From: PALSA-243 sp049522755
Lineage (GTDB): Bacteria; Acidobacteriota; Terriglobia; Bryobacterales; Bryobacteraceae
Direction: 5' to 3'
Length of the DNA: 64,000 bases
NCBI GenBank assembly: GCA_049522755.1
Contig: JBEKNN010000002.1
Location: 1 to 64,000 of the forward strand
In this document: positions 9,276 to 18,099 of the stretch, piece after piece
Layout: each line of letters begins with the position of its first letter
Numbering within the stretch: the stretch's first letter is position 1
Program-made: the position numbers and the translations under genes
Notes under the pieces: generated by a model
Told to the model about the DNA's origin: nothing
The model's database searches: none
What the model saw: only the letters and a program-made list of their open reading frames with translations

Positions 9276-9620
9276 TTTCACCGAGGCGCCGAGGCGCACT
9301 TTCCGGCAGATTTCGCCGCTAAAGGATTGCTCGCTCCTGCCGATATGGTGAATTGAGGGGTTGCGGAAGCAGAGCCACTGCGGCGCGCGCGGAACTCTGG
9401 CTGGTGTTTGCTCCGATCTTCGACAAATACGGGCTGGATGAGGCGCGGGTGCGACACGCGCTGGGGACGGGGGACGGTCGTTGGAGGGGAACGGCTCCGG
9501 CGACGGAAACCACTGGGCGCGAGGGTTCGGAAAGTGGAAATGCGGCGCGCGTTAGGCCGATAAGCAGAAATGAGGTCTTGAATAACCTCATCGTCTTGAA
9601 TAACCTCATCGAGGTGAAGG
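9276..9620. promoter_or_regulatory. Leader of the hybrid kinase with an 18-bp tandem repeat and SD-pairing hairpins
   Basis: There is no supported gene. Two exact copies of GTCTTGAATAACCTCATC lie in tandem at 9575-9592 and 9593-9610. The second ACCTC (9603-9607) can pair with GAGGT (9611-9615), the start of the kinase ribosome-binding site GAGGTGAAGG, leaving a 3-base loop. The first copy can instead pair ATGAGGT (9570-9576) with ACCTCAT (9585-9591). This could tune translation initiation at GTG 9621; it is a structural inference only. Confidence 0.4.
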
Positions 9621-12600
9621 GTGTACCGGAAAAGCGACAATATCGAGCGGGCGGGCCTGGCTGCGGCTGTCGAGCAGGCTGGTGATGGCATCGTGATCAC
9701 CGGCGCCGACGGGAAAATCCAGTATGTGAATCCCGCGTTCACCGCCATGACGGGATATGCCAGCGAAGAGGCCGTGGGGCAATACTCGCGCATCCTCAAA
9801 TCGGGCCGCCATTCGGTTGCCTTTTACGCGGAACTCTGGAGCACCATCCGGTCCGGGCGGGTGTGGCACGGCGACCTGATCAACCGGCGCAAGGATGGGA
9901 CCTTCTATAACGAGGAGATGCGAATCACTCCCGTGGAAGACGCGAATGGCAAAATTGTCAGCTTCATTGCGATCAAACACGACGTGACCGAGCGGCGGGC
10001 GGCCGAGGAAACGCAAGGGTTCCTTGCCGCGATTGTGGCAAGCTCCGACGACGCTATCTTTGCCTGCTCGCCCGCGGGCGCCATCCTCACCTGGAATCGG
10101 GGCGCGGAAGCGATTTTTGGCTACTCCGCCGGCGATGCGATCGGGAAACACCTGTCTCTGCTGTTAGCGCCGGAGCGACTGCCTTTTCTGGCGAATTTCA
10201 CCGAACGGATACTGCAAGGGAACGCCATACCCCAATACGACAGCGTGTGCGTGCGCCAGGACGGACGGAGGGTGCACGTATCCGTTACCGGGTCCCCCAT
10301 CAGGAACGCCGCAGGCGACACGGTGGCCATCTCCCTTACTCTGCGCGACATCTCGGAGCGGCAGGAGGCTGGGCAAGCCAGGGCTTTCCTGGCCTCGATC
10401 ATAGAATCTTCGGACGACGCGATTGTCGGCGCAGGGCTGGATGGGACGGTGGTCAGTTGGAACCAAGGCGCTGAGGCGCTATTCGGGTATTCGCGCAAGG
10501 AAATCCTCGGAAAGAACGCAGACGTTCTCACGGCGCCCGACCACCGCGACGAACCGCGCCGGTGCATCGCGACGATCCGGAACGGGGGCGCCGTCAGCCC
10601 TTTCGAAACCGTCTGCCTACAGAAGGACGGCCGCCGGATCGATGTCTCGCTGGCTGTCTCCCCCATCCGGAATCCAGCCGGAGAGATAGTGGCCGCGTCC
10701 GCCATCTTCCGGGACATTGGCCAGCGCTTGCAGGCCGAGCGGAAGCTTCGGGAAGGCGAAGAGCGGTTCCGCGAGGTCTTTGAAGAAGCGCCGGTTGGGA
10801 TCTGCATGAGCCGCTTGGACGGAGGCTTTCTGCAGGTGAATGCGGCGTTTTGCCGGATGGTCGGATATTCCAAAGAGGAACTGCTCTCCAAAAGCTGGGC
10901 GGAACTGACTCACCCTGACGATCGAGAAACTTCGAGGTGGACAGTCGCGCGGCTGTTAAGCGAGCCGGCTACCTGTGTGGAGAGGGAAAAGCGGTACTTT
11001 CACCGGTCCGGCCATATCGTTTGGGCGCGCACCAAGATCTCGCTGGTGCCGGATAGCGCCGGCAGTCCAATGTATTTCGTGGTCCACGTGGAAGACATTA
11101 CCGGACGCAAGCATGCCGAGGACGCGCTGCACGATAGCGAAGATCGCTTTCGAACCATGGCAGACGGTTGCCCGACGCTGATGTGGGTGACCGATGCAGA
11201 GGGTGGGTCTCAATTCATCAACCGGGCGTACCGGGAATTCTGCGGGTCGGCTTGCGAACAGGTGAACGGAGACGAATGGCAGTCGTGGATTCACCCGGAC
11301 GATGGGCCGGAGTATGTCCGGGCATTCCAACGGGCGGTGCGGGAACATTCGCCTTTCAGGGCGGAAGGGCGCATCCGCCGCGCCGACGGCGAGTGGCGAT
11401 GGATCGCCTCGTGCGCGGAGCCGCGCTTATCGGCGGGTGGCGAGTTCCTGGGACACGTCGGCCTCAGCCACGATATCACTGAGCGGAAGCAATCCGAGCA
11501 AGCCTCGCGCGATTCCCAGGAGTTTGCTCAGTCTACGATCGATGCACTCTCTTCCCACGTATGCGTGTTGGACGAGGCGGGGACGATCATAGCAGTGAAC
11601 CAGGCGTGGAAAGACTTTGCCGAAGCTAACCCAAAATTTGACTCTGACGGGGTCCGGCTTGAGTGCCCGGGTCGCGACTGCTTCGGTGAGGGGGTCAACT
11701 ACCTGGCCGTGTGCGACCGGGCTTCCGGTCCGAATTCCGCGGAGGCCGCTGAGTCGGCCGCCGGAATCCGGGATGTGCTGCATGGCAAACGGGTACAATA
11801 CTCGACGGAGTATCCGTGCCATGCCCCCGGCGAACCGCGGTGGTTCATAAGCCGAGTCACGCGATTCGCGAGCAATCGCCTCGCTCGAATTTTGATCGAG
11901 CACATCAATATCACTGAGCGGAAGCAATCCGAGCAAGCCTTGCAGAGCAGCGAGGAGAAGTTCCGCCAGATTGCGGAAAACATTCGCGAAGTGTTTTGGA
12001 TGATGCCCCCGGCGGCGAATGAGATCCTCTATATCAGCCCTGCGTATGAACGGGTTTGGGGCAGGACCTGCAAGAGCCTCTACCAAAACCCGATGTCCTG
12101 GGTGGATACGATCCACCCCGATGACCGGGAACAGGCCCTCTTGGTTTTCGCGAGGCAAATACAAGGAGAGCTTGTCGACTCGGAGTACCGCATACGGACG
12201 CCCGACGGGCGGGAGAAATGGATCAGGGACCGTGCTTTCCCCATTCGCAACCAAGCCGGGCAAGTGATTCGACTGGTTGGAATTGCGGAGGAGATTACCG
12301 ATCGAAGACGGTACGAAGCGGAACTGATTCAGGCGCGGGAAGGCGCGGTCGCCGCCAATCGGGCGAAAAGCTGTTTCCTGGCCAATATGAGCCATGAAAT
12401 CCGCACGCCGATGAATGGCGTCATTGGCATGATTCAACTGCTCCTCGAAACCGACCTCGCTCCGGAACAAAGGGGATACGCCACCGTGGCGCAGAGCAGC
12501 GGGCGGACGCTGCTGACGCTCATCGACGACATCCTGGACTTGTCCAAGATCGAGGCGCGGGGGATCAAACTGGAGAACCTGAGCTTCAACCTGCACGACA

Positions 12601-13898
12601 CGGTGGAGGCCGTCATGCAGCCGTTGCGCGTCCAGGCGAATGCGAAGGGGCTGCGCTTTCGTTGGCGCGTATCGCCGGAAACTCCGCCGGTGCTTTGCGG
12701 CGATGCCCACCGACTCCGCCAGGTGTTGACCAATCTTTGCGCCAACGCCATCAAGTTTACCGGACAGGGGAAGGTGACGCTAGATGCGGCGATGGAGAGC
12801 GAGGGCGGCGGCAGGGCGACCGTTCGGTTCACTATTACCGATACAGGAATCGGAGTGCGGCCGGACCAGGCGGCGCAGCTATTCTCCCCATTCGTTCAGG
12901 CAGACGCCTCCACTACGCGCAAATTTGGCGGTACGGGGCTCGGGCTGGCTATCTGCAAACAGCTGGTCGAGATGATGGGGGGAACTATCGGTCTCGACAG
13001 CCGGGAAGGCCAGGGTTCCACCTTCTGGTTCACGGTGGTTCTTGGACTGGAGACCGCCGGCCAGCGGCAACCGGCGAGTGAGCGGGCGGACGGGCGGTCC
13101 GGCGCCGCGGGCGGGACGCCTCCCAGAGGGCGGAAGGGCCGAATCCTGGTGGCGGAGGACAACCCCACCAACCGGATGGTAGCTCTTGCGCAACTTAGGA
13201 AGCTGGGCTACGAGGCTAGCGCGGTGGCCGACGGCGCCGAGGCTATCGAAGCGGTAGAGCACGGAGTGTACGACCTGGTGCTGATGGACTGCCAGATGCC
13301 GGTGATGGACGGCTTCGAAGCGACCCGCTGTATCAGGAAGTCGTCGGCTCATCCGAGCATTCCGATTATCGCCGTGACCGCCGACGCGATGTCAGGCGAT
13401 CAGGACCGATGCCTGAGCGAGGGCATGAACGATTATCTTGCGAAACCGGTAGACATGGTAGGGCTGGCGGAGGTACTTGCCAAGTGGCTTCCCGAACATG
13501 GCGCAGGAGACGCGGCCGAAATTCCCGGGCGGCGCGCGGGGGAGCAGGCAAAAGCCAGCTTCAATGGAGACGCTCTGTTGCGGCGGGTGATGGGAGACCG
13601 GCAGCTCGCCGGCGCAGTCCTCGAAGGGTTTATCCTGGACGCCCCCTCGCAGTTGAACAACTTGCGCAAACGGCTGGATGAGGCGGATGCCCCCGGCGCG
13701 GGGTCGCAGGCGCACGCGCTCCAGGGCGCGGCGGCCACGGTTTCCGCGGAAGGTCTGCACGCGATCGCGCTGGCGATGGAACATGCCGGCGTCGCCGGGC
13801 GCCTGAAGCGGTGCGGCGAGCTACTGCCCCGCGCGGTCGAGGAATTCGAACGGTTCAAAAGCTCCGTGGAGCGGGCCGGATGGGTTCCGGCGAAATGA
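9621..13898 (+). CDS. Multi-PAS hybrid sensor histidine kinase (HisKA-HATPase-REC-HPt)
   Basis: A kinase of 1425 residues without an obvious membrane segment, so probably a cytoplasmic sensor. About seven PAS/PAC modules run from residue 10 to 890 in steps of roughly 125 residues; the sixth is divergent. They are followed by the dimerisation/phosphoacceptor domain (FLANMSHEIRTPMNGVIGM, His925), the ATPase domain (DTGIGVRPDQ and FGGTGLGLAICKQLVEMMGG), a receiver domain (VLMDCQMPVMDG, Asp1223) and an HPt domain (AHALQGAAATV, His1365). In the HPt motif the usual Lys after the histidine is Gln. All elements of an internal His-Asp-His relay are present. The start is GTG with GAGGTGAAGG directly upstream. 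The next gene, 29 bases downstream, encodes a stand-alone HPt-receiver protein and is the likely partner. The signal is unknown. Confidence 0.92.
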   Translation: MYRKSDNIERAGLAAAVEQAGDGIVITGADGKIQYVNPAFTAMTGYASEEAVGQYSRILKSGRHSVAFYAELWSTIRSGRVWHGDLINRRKDGTFYNEEMRITPVEDANGKIVSFIAIKHDVTERRAAEETQGFLAAIVASSDDAIFACSPAGAILTWNRGAEAIFGYSAGDAIGKHLSLLLAPERLPFLANFTERILQGNAIPQYDSVCVRQDGRRVHVSVTGSPIRNAAGDTVAISLTLRDISERQEAGQARAFLASIIESSDDAIVGAGLDGTVVSWNQGAEALFGYSRKEILGKNADVLTAPDHRDEPRRCIATIRNGGAVSPFETVCLQKDGRRIDVSLAVSPIRNPAGEIVAASAIFRDIGQRLQAERKLREGEERFREVFEEAPVGICMSRLDGGFLQVNAAFCRMVGYSKEELLSKSWAELTHPDDRETSRWTVARLLSEPATCVEREKRYFHRSGHIVWARTKISLVPDSAGSPMYFVVHVEDITGRKHAEDALHDSEDRFRTMADGCPTLMWVTDAEGGSQFINRAYREFCGSACEQVNGDEWQSWIHPDDGPEYVRAFQRAVREHSPFRAEGRIRRADGEWRWIASCAEPRLSAGGEFLGHVGLSHDITERKQSEQASRDSQEFAQSTIDALSSHVCVLDEAGTIIAVNQAWKDFAEANPKFDSDGVRLECPGRDCFGEGVNYLAVCDRASGPNSAEAAESAAGIRDVLHGKRVQYSTEYPCHAPGEPRWFISRVTRFASNRLARILIEHINITERKQSEQALQSSEEKFRQIAENIREVFWMMPPAANEILYISPAYERVWGRTCKSLYQNPMSWVDTIHPDDREQALLVFARQIQGELVDSEYRIRTPDGREKWIRDRAFPIRNQAGQVIRLVGIAEEITDRRRYEAELIQAREGAVAANRAKSCFLANMSHEIRTPMNGVIGMIQLLLETDLAPEQRGYATVAQSSGRTLLTLIDDILDLSKIEARGIKLENLSFNLHDTVEAVMQPLRVQANAKGLRFRWRVSPETPPVLCGDAHRLRQVLTNLCANAIKFTGQGKVTLDAAMESEGGGRATVRFTITDTGIGVRPDQAAQLFSPFVQADASTTRKFGGTGLGLAICKQLVEMMGGTIGLDSREGQGSTFWFTVVLGLETAGQRQPASERADGRSGAAGGTPPRGRKGRILVAEDNPTNRMVALAQLRKLGYEASAVADGAEAIEAVEHGVYDLVLMDCQMPVMDGFEATRCIRKSSAHPSIPIIAVTADAMSGDQDRCLSEGMNDYLAKPVDMVGLAEVLAKWLPEHGAGDAAEIPGRRAGEQAKASFNGDALLRRVMGDRQLAGAVLEGFILDAPSQLNNLRKRLDEADAPGAGSQAHALQGAAATVSAEGLHAIALAMEHAGVAGRLKRCGELLPRAVEEFERFKSSVERAGWVPAK

Positions 13899-13927
13899 CG
13901 GCGATGCTTTTTAAAGGATGACGATCG

Positions 13928-14785
13928 ATGATCAATCTTGACAACGAGTTGGCTGAACAGTATCTGGCTGCGTGCCGCAGGCGCCTGGCTGCCATTGAGA
14001 CGGAGCTTCTTGCCATCGAAAAGGGCGGAGCGGAGATCGATGAGGAGCGGGCGAACCGGGTCTTTCGGTCCTTGCATTCGATCGAGGAAGGGGCGGGCGT
14101 TCACGGCCTGGTGGCGATTCGCGACCTTGCGCATCGGACCGAAGAAGTGGTGGGGCTGATCCGCCGCCGTGAGATGGTTGCCACGCCGGACCGGGTCGGC
14201 GTTCTGCTGCGCGCCACCGACAGACTGAACGAGTTGATTCAGAACCCCGGCGCCAGCAACCAGGCGGACATCGCCGAAATCATCGCGGCTCTGGCCAGCC
14301 TGCCCGAGCAGTCCCGCACCGCAGCCGAAAAGAGCAGCGCTTCCATGGTGGGCGCTTCCGCCGTGGATCAGGTGCGCCAAGGAGGCCGGCATCTGCGGGT
14401 ACTTCTTGTGGAAGACGATTTTGTCAGCCGGCTTCTGCTGCAGACCTTTCTTTCCCGCTACGGCGAATGTCACATCGCCGTTAACGGCAGGGAAGCCGTG
14501 GAAGCGTTTCGCTCGTCCCTCGGTCGAGGGCAGAGTTACGACCTGATCTGCATGGACATTATGATGCCCGAAATGGACGGCCGCGAGGCGGTTCGCCAGC
14601 TGCGGGCGATGGAAGAGGCCCATGGCGTTCTCTCGACCGGCGCAAAGGTCATCATGACGACGGCGGTGCGCGACCTCAAAGAAGTTACCGGATGCTTCCA
14701 TGACCTGTGCGACGCGTACCTTGTAAAGCCAATCGACCTGGCTGAATTGCGCGGCCAGATGAGGTCCTATCAACTGATCGAGTAG
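13928..14785 (+). CDS. HPt-like plus receiver domain protein, partner of the hybrid kinase
   Basis: This 285-residue protein has an N-terminal helical HPt-type domain (residues 1-110) and a C-terminal CheY-like receiver (about 157-285). The receiver has its acidic pair (VEDD), phosphoacceptor Asp210 in LICMDIMMPEMDG, and lysine in LVKPIDL. The HPt motif keeps the histidine (His50) in RSLHSIEEGAGVHG, but the usual HxxKG is changed to HSIEEG, replacing the conserved lysine and glycine by two glutamates. No DNA-binding or enzymatic output domain is present, so it probably works as a relay or by protein contact. It lies 29 bases after the kinase gene and is almost certainly cotranscribed with it. 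Confidence 0.88.
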   Translation: MINLDNELAEQYLAACRRRLAAIETELLAIEKGGAEIDEERANRVFRSLHSIEEGAGVHGLVAIRDLAHRTEEVVGLIRRREMVATPDRVGVLLRATDRLNELIQNPGASNQADIAEIIAALASLPEQSRTAAEKSSASMVGASAVDQVRQGGRHLRVLLVEDDFVSRLLLQTFLSRYGECHIAVNGREAVEAFRSSLGRGQSYDLICMDIMMPEMDGREAVRQLRAMEEAHGVLSTGAKVIMTTAVRDLKEVTGCFHDLCDAYLVKPIDLAELRGQMRSYQLIE

Positions 14786-14821
14786 CGCGAGTGAGCCGAT
14801 AAGCGCGGGGCTGAAAGAAAC

Positions 14822-14879
14822 GCGTTCACACTTAGCGTGAACGCTGGTCGCATAGTAAGACGCATAGTGCGTGCGCCAC
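14822..14879. repeat. Double-hairpin intergenic element, copy 1 (between convergent genes)
   Basis: The first hairpin is GCGTTCAC-ACTTAGC-GTGAACGC (14822-14844). The second is ACGCA-TAG-TGCGT (14860-14872), followed by GCGCCAC. A second copy with the same two-hairpin order and the same GTGCGTGCGCCAC tail lies at 42215-42260. Both copies sit between convergent genes, which suggests a bidirectional terminator or a repeat tolerated at such sites. There is no U-tract. Confidence 0.7.
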
Positions 14880-14932
14880 GGCGGGCGGCGACCGCGAGGC
14901 GGAGGCTCCGATGGATCGCCGGACGCGGCGCG

Positions 14933-15859
14933 TCAAAATTTGATAAACGGCGAGCAGCACGGCGTCTGCACCGGCGCGGGCTCCATCAACTCGGCCCGGG
15001 TAAAATTCGGATCGTAGAGATTCAACTGCCATTTCCCGTCGCGCCCGATCTTCGGCGGCTGATTCTGCAAATTCATTCCGCGCTCCAGCAGCCGCTTGTA
15101 CGCCGCATCCACACTGGGCACGCCCAACGCCAGGTGATTCATCACTCCCAGCGTCCTCGGCGAAGGATTATGCACGTTGAGCATATACTCCAGCCAGTCC
15201 GTTCCATCCGGGACGCGCATGTCGATCCAATCCGTCACCTGGTCGGTCTTCCCGCCGTGCCACATCTCGCGGAATCCCAGAATATCCTTGTAGAATTTGT
15301 CGGCCGCGTCCCGATCCTGAACCGTCACGCCCACATGGATGATGTGTTCGGATATTCGCGTGGCCGGCAGAAACTTCCCGAAGTTTTTACTGTGCAGCGA
15401 ACCCGGCATGTATTGGACAAACTCCACATTGTGGCCGTCGGGATCCTGGATCATCATGCTGACGTTGCTGTCCAGGCCGGGCTTGAGAGCGTCCGGGACC
15501 TTCACGCCGCGGCTCGCCAGATAATCGCGCAACTGCGCGATATTCGTAGTCTCAAAGGCGATGTGCGACAGGCGGTCTTCGGATTCCTCTTTCAGATCGG
15601 GAAACACTTCGATGTACTGGTGATCGTTGACCTTGAAATAGGTCAGCATCAGACCGCCGGCTGGTTTGTCGAGCGTGAACGGCTCCTGAAAGCCGAGGTC
15701 GCGCCCGTAAAAATTCCGCGCCGCGGCAAGGTCGTTAGTCTTCAGCCCAATATGCGCGACGCCCACAATGGGGGGCCGATTGACTTTGGTTTGGGCGCCT
15801 AGCGCCAAAGCGAATGCGCCCGCGAGGGCGGCGGAAAGAATCGGAGAACGGTAGGGCAC
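14933..15859 (-). CDS. Secreted double-VOC (glyoxalase/bleomycin-resistance fold) protein
   Basis: A protein of 308 residues with two vicinal-oxygen-chelate domains. The first (about 28-150) begins VGVAHIGLKTNDLAAARNFY and the second (about 170-295) begins EHIIHVGVTVQDRDAADKFY. Both keep the metal-ligand pattern of an early His and a later Glu (YIEVFP, VEFVQY, LEYML). VOC enzymes include glyoxalase I and extradiol dioxygenases; the substrate is not predictable here. I start at GTG 15859 because GGAGG lies 11 bases upstream and the protein then opens with a signal peptide (ILSAALAGAFALALGAQ). A more upstream ATG would place 34 non-secretory residues in front. An exported VOC protein is unusual but common in this lineage. 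Confidence 0.8.
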   Translation of the reverse strand: MPYRSPILSAALAGAFALALGAQTKVNRPPIVGVAHIGLKTNDLAAARNFYGRDLGFQEPFTLDKPAGGLMLTYFKVNDHQYIEVFPDLKEESEDRLSHIAFETTNIAQLRDYLASRGVKVPDALKPGLDSNVSMMIQDPDGHNVEFVQYMPGSLHSKNFGKFLPATRISEHIIHVGVTVQDRDAADKFYKDILGFREMWHGGKTDQVTDWIDMRVPDGTDWLEYMLNVHNPSPRTLGVMNHLALGVPSVDAAYKRLLERGMNLQNQPPKIGRDGKWQLNLYDPNFTRAELMEPAPVQTPCCSPFIKF

Positions 15860-16276
15860 GATTTGGCTTGCCTCCTTCACAATCTCGCGGCAACGGTTGC
15901 AAGCCGCGATCTCTTGCAGTATATATAGTTCGAACGAAAAACAAAACCATTTGGCGTCCATCCTCGTCCATCCGCCGAACTCTTATGGCGGCCGCTGCCG
16001 CCGCATCACTGGCCTGATGTTTCACTGCATCAGCGGCCCTGTTTTGCGGCTTCGGAATCAAGTATACGGCCACACGGGCGGTCCACCGTTTCTCGCTGGG
16101 TCATTTCTGAAACAGCCTCTGCCGCGTGGAAGGCGGCGCGTTGCGCGCGGCTGCGGGCTAGTCGAAGTGGACGAGGAGAAAAGTTCGGTATGCGTCGGAT
16201 GATTAAACGCAGCGGGTGGGCGGGGTTTGATCGCGATTGCGCCGCCGCACGGCGCGCGACGGGCTTAATCAGGCGG

Positions 16277-17311
16277 ATGGGCAAGCTGAAGCGTACCCTA
16301 CCAATTTTGTTGGCGCTGCCGCTGGTGGCGCAATCGCCATTCGCCTGGAAGGATATCGGCGACGGACGGATGGAATTGCGCGAAGGCGGCAAGCCGGCCC
16401 TGGTCTATAACTATGGGCCGCAGCTCAAACCGGGCGCGCCCGAAGACCGCCGCCGCTGCTGCTACATTTTTCCGCTCGACACGCCCGCCGGCGTCTCTAT
16501 GCTCGACGATTTCCCGACGGATCATTGGCGCCACCGCGGCCTGTTCTGGGCATGGCCGGTGGTGGAGACGGAAGGGAAAAAGTACGACCTTTGGATGAAC
16601 ATGACGGTGAAGGACCACGCTGCGAAGCCTCCCGCTCGACACGCCCGCCGGCGTCTCTATGCTCGACGATTTCCCGACGGATCATTGGCGCCACGCGGCC
16701 TGTTCTGGGCATGGCCGGTGGTGGAGACGGAAGGGAAAAAGTACGACCTTTGGATGAACATGACGGTGAAGGACCACGCTGCGAAGCCTCCCACCGTCAC
16801 TTCGTCCGCCAAACAGGCACGCATGGAGACGGAAAACTTCTGGCAGATCGACGGCCGCGACATCGTACGCGAGGATGTGCGGATGACCGTATTTCCCGCT
16901 AAGGAGAACGCGCGCGAGCTGGAAATGGAACTCGCGTGGCAAGCGCTTAAAGCGCCGGTCACGCTGCTCGGCTCGCAGGAACCGAGCAAGAGTTACGGCG
17001 GCTTCAGCGTCCGCTTCGCCGCGCGCGAGAATACGATTCTGCGCGCCGATGGCGAAACACTCTCGAAAGACGAAGACCTGACGCCGCGCAAGTGGGCCGA
17101 GCTGGAAGGCGTCTACGGAGGCAAGCGCGTTACGCTGCGCATCACGCCCGACCCGGCCGGCATTGGTTTCCCGTATCAATGGCGCCTGCGCAACTACGGA
17201 TTCGTTGGCGCATCTTTCCCCGGCCGCACCGCCGCCGTGGATAGTTACACGCTGGAGCCGGGCAAGCCGCTCACATTGAATTTTCGCATGCGTGTGACGG
17301 ACGCTCAATGA
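16277..17311 (+). CDS. Exported DUF6807/PmoA-like protein with internal tandem duplication
   Basis: A secreted protein of the DUF6807 family (PmoA-like). Typical features are YNYGPQLKPG, an RRCCYIFPLDTPAGVSMLDDFP block (positions 89-110 approx., shown in part), HRGLFWAWPVV, and the C-terminal FVGASFPGRTAAVD. I start at ATG 16277, which gives signal peptide MGKLKRTLPILLALPLVAQS. An in-frame ATG at 16190 has the better ribosome-binding site (GAGGAG) but adds 29 unlikely residues. A 160-bp block is repeated in tandem with a compensating single-base loss. The repeated WPVVETEGKKYDLWMNMTV appears twice, separated by about 20 residues read in a wrong frame (PARHARRRLYARRFPDGS). The protein may therefore misfold, or the duplication may be an assembly artefact. 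Its function in the family is unproven; sugar-related hydrolase or oxidoreductase partners are usual. Confidence 0.75.
   Translation: MGKLKRTLPILLALPLVAQSPFAWKDIGDGRMELREGGKPALVYNYGPQLKPGAPEDRRRCCYIFPLDTPAGVSMLDDFPTDHWRHRGLFWAWPVVETEGKKYDLWMNMTVKDHAAKPPARHARRRLYARRFPDGSLAPRGLFWAWPVVETEGKKYDLWMNMTVKDHAAKPPTVTSSAKQARMETENFWQIDGRDIVREDVRMTVFPAKENARELEMELAWQALKAPVTLLGSQEPSKSYGGFSVRFAARENTILRADGETLSKDEDLTPRKWAELEGVYGGKRVTLRITPDPAGIGFPYQWRLRNYGFVGASFPGRTAAVDSYTLEPGKPLTLNFRMRVTDAQ
16474..16792. repeat. Near-perfect 160/159-bp tandem duplication inside the DUF6807 gene
   Basis: Copy 1 runs 16474-16633 and copy 2 runs 16634-16792. They are identical except that copy 1 has GCGCCACCGCGG where copy 2 has GCGCCACGCGG (one C fewer, around 16691-16694). 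The 160-bp duplication shifts the frame and the 1-bp deletion restores it, so the gene stays open. Confidence 0.93.
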
Positions 17312-17346
17312 TTGCGGGCCGGGTTGATAGGTAGCGGAAGCGTCCG

Positions 17347-17464
17347 CTTGGCGACGGCGGGCGCCAACGCCTCGATGAACCGCGGGCTGGCCGCTGGAGG
17401 CGCTTCCTGCCATCCGGCAGTTGCAACGTGTGCGCGGCATTGAGGACTACCGGGCAACGGGTTG
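17347..17464 (-). pseudogene. Decayed fragment of a second kdsA
   Basis: The plus strand here aligns over about 110 bases with the intact kdsA gene at about 18914-19031. Shared blocks include CTGGCCGCTGGAGGCGC, CTCGATGAA and GACTACCGG. Read on the minus strand it begins PVVLNAAHTLQLP, matching PVVFDATHSVQLP of kdsA, and then loses the frame. No start or complete domain is present, so this is a relic of an old duplication or replacement of kdsA. Confidence 0.8.
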
Positions 17465-17474
17465 CAAGAGGGAA

Positions 17475-17942
17475 CTACTTCATCTCGGGGCTGGCGGCGG
17501 TAGGCAGTTCCGTGCTGAAGTTCTGGTGGATCACCATGGTCTGGTCCGAGTAGAAGGTCCGGTTACCGCTTGCGCCGAAAACTACCGGCGCGGCGGTAAT
17601 GTGGTAACCGCCGGCGCTGCAGGTCAGCGTGAAGCGGTAACCGCTTATTTCGCCACTCGACAGGTCGTCACCGATCAGATCGGCGGCGGACGGGGAGGCG
17701 GGGCCGCTAACCGACGGGCCAGTTTCCTTGAGCGTACAGGCATACCTGCCGAATTGCGATTTGTACTGCACCTCTGCTTGATGAATGGTTTCGATGGCTT
17801 TGATTGCGCCCAGTTCAGGCGAGGTCGTGTGGAGGGAGAGGCAAGAGGGAACCACTATTGCGACGCAGACCAGGACGATCGAAACCGTGGTCAGCATTGC
17901 AATCGGGGAGAAGCCGCGGCGGCGGTTGGTCTGGCGGAGCAT
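17475..17942 (-). CDS. Type IV pilin-like protein with atypical N-terminal motif
   Basis: A protein of 155 residues with a short basic leader (MLRQTNRRRG) followed by FSPIAMLTTVSIVLVCVAIV, a hydrophobic helix like that of type IV pilins and pseudopilins. Cleavage by prepilin peptidase would be after Gly10. The residue at mature position 5, normally Glu, is Ala, and position 3 is Pro. The rest resembles a small pilin headgroup, with AIKAIETIHQAEVQYKSQFGRYA after the helix and two cysteines (YACTL and LTCSAGG) that could form the C-terminal disulfide. No other pilus genes are nearby. The Glu5 change suggests a minor or specialised pseudopilin. Confidence 0.75.
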   Translation of the reverse strand: MLRQTNRRRGFSPIAMLTTVSIVLVCVAIVVPSCLSLHTTSPELGAIKAIETIHQAEVQYKSQFGRYACTLKETGPSVSGPASPSAADLIGDDLSSGEISGYRFTLTCSAGGYHITAAPVVFGASGNRTFYSDQTMVIHQNFSTELPTAASPEMK

Positions 17943-18062
17943 ATACTCTGGTGTCCATGACGCGCCGGAGGGGCGCAGCGTTGATGGGGTATGGGGGGCA
18001 AATAGGCCGTTCTGATTTCATCGCAGCAACGCGATCACCGCTGTGACGGGAGAGAGGGCGCC

Positions 18063-18099
18063 GCTACGGTAACGCCGGCGGCCTTGCCGCCGGTTCTTT
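18063..18099. repeat. REP-type palindrome, left of the RAYT gene
   Basis: The sequence GGTAACGCCGGCGGCC, TTG, GCCGCCGGTTCTTT forms a GC-rich hairpin. It is the same motif, in the opposite orientation, as the repeats on the right side of the transposase gene (18582-18720). It overlaps the 3' end of the transposase gene and supplies its last codons (EPAARPPALP). Confidence 0.8.

Noticed and set aside
11427..12710. Long open frame of 427 codons on the minus strand
   Set aside because: It lies inside the hybrid kinase gene, whose PAS domains are unmistakable on the other strand. Its translation has no domain features and reflects high GC content at codon third positions.
13433..14773. Open frame of 446 codons on the minus strand
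   Set aside because: It spans the kinase end and the HPt-receiver gene in antisense. Both have correct catalytic motifs on the plus strand.
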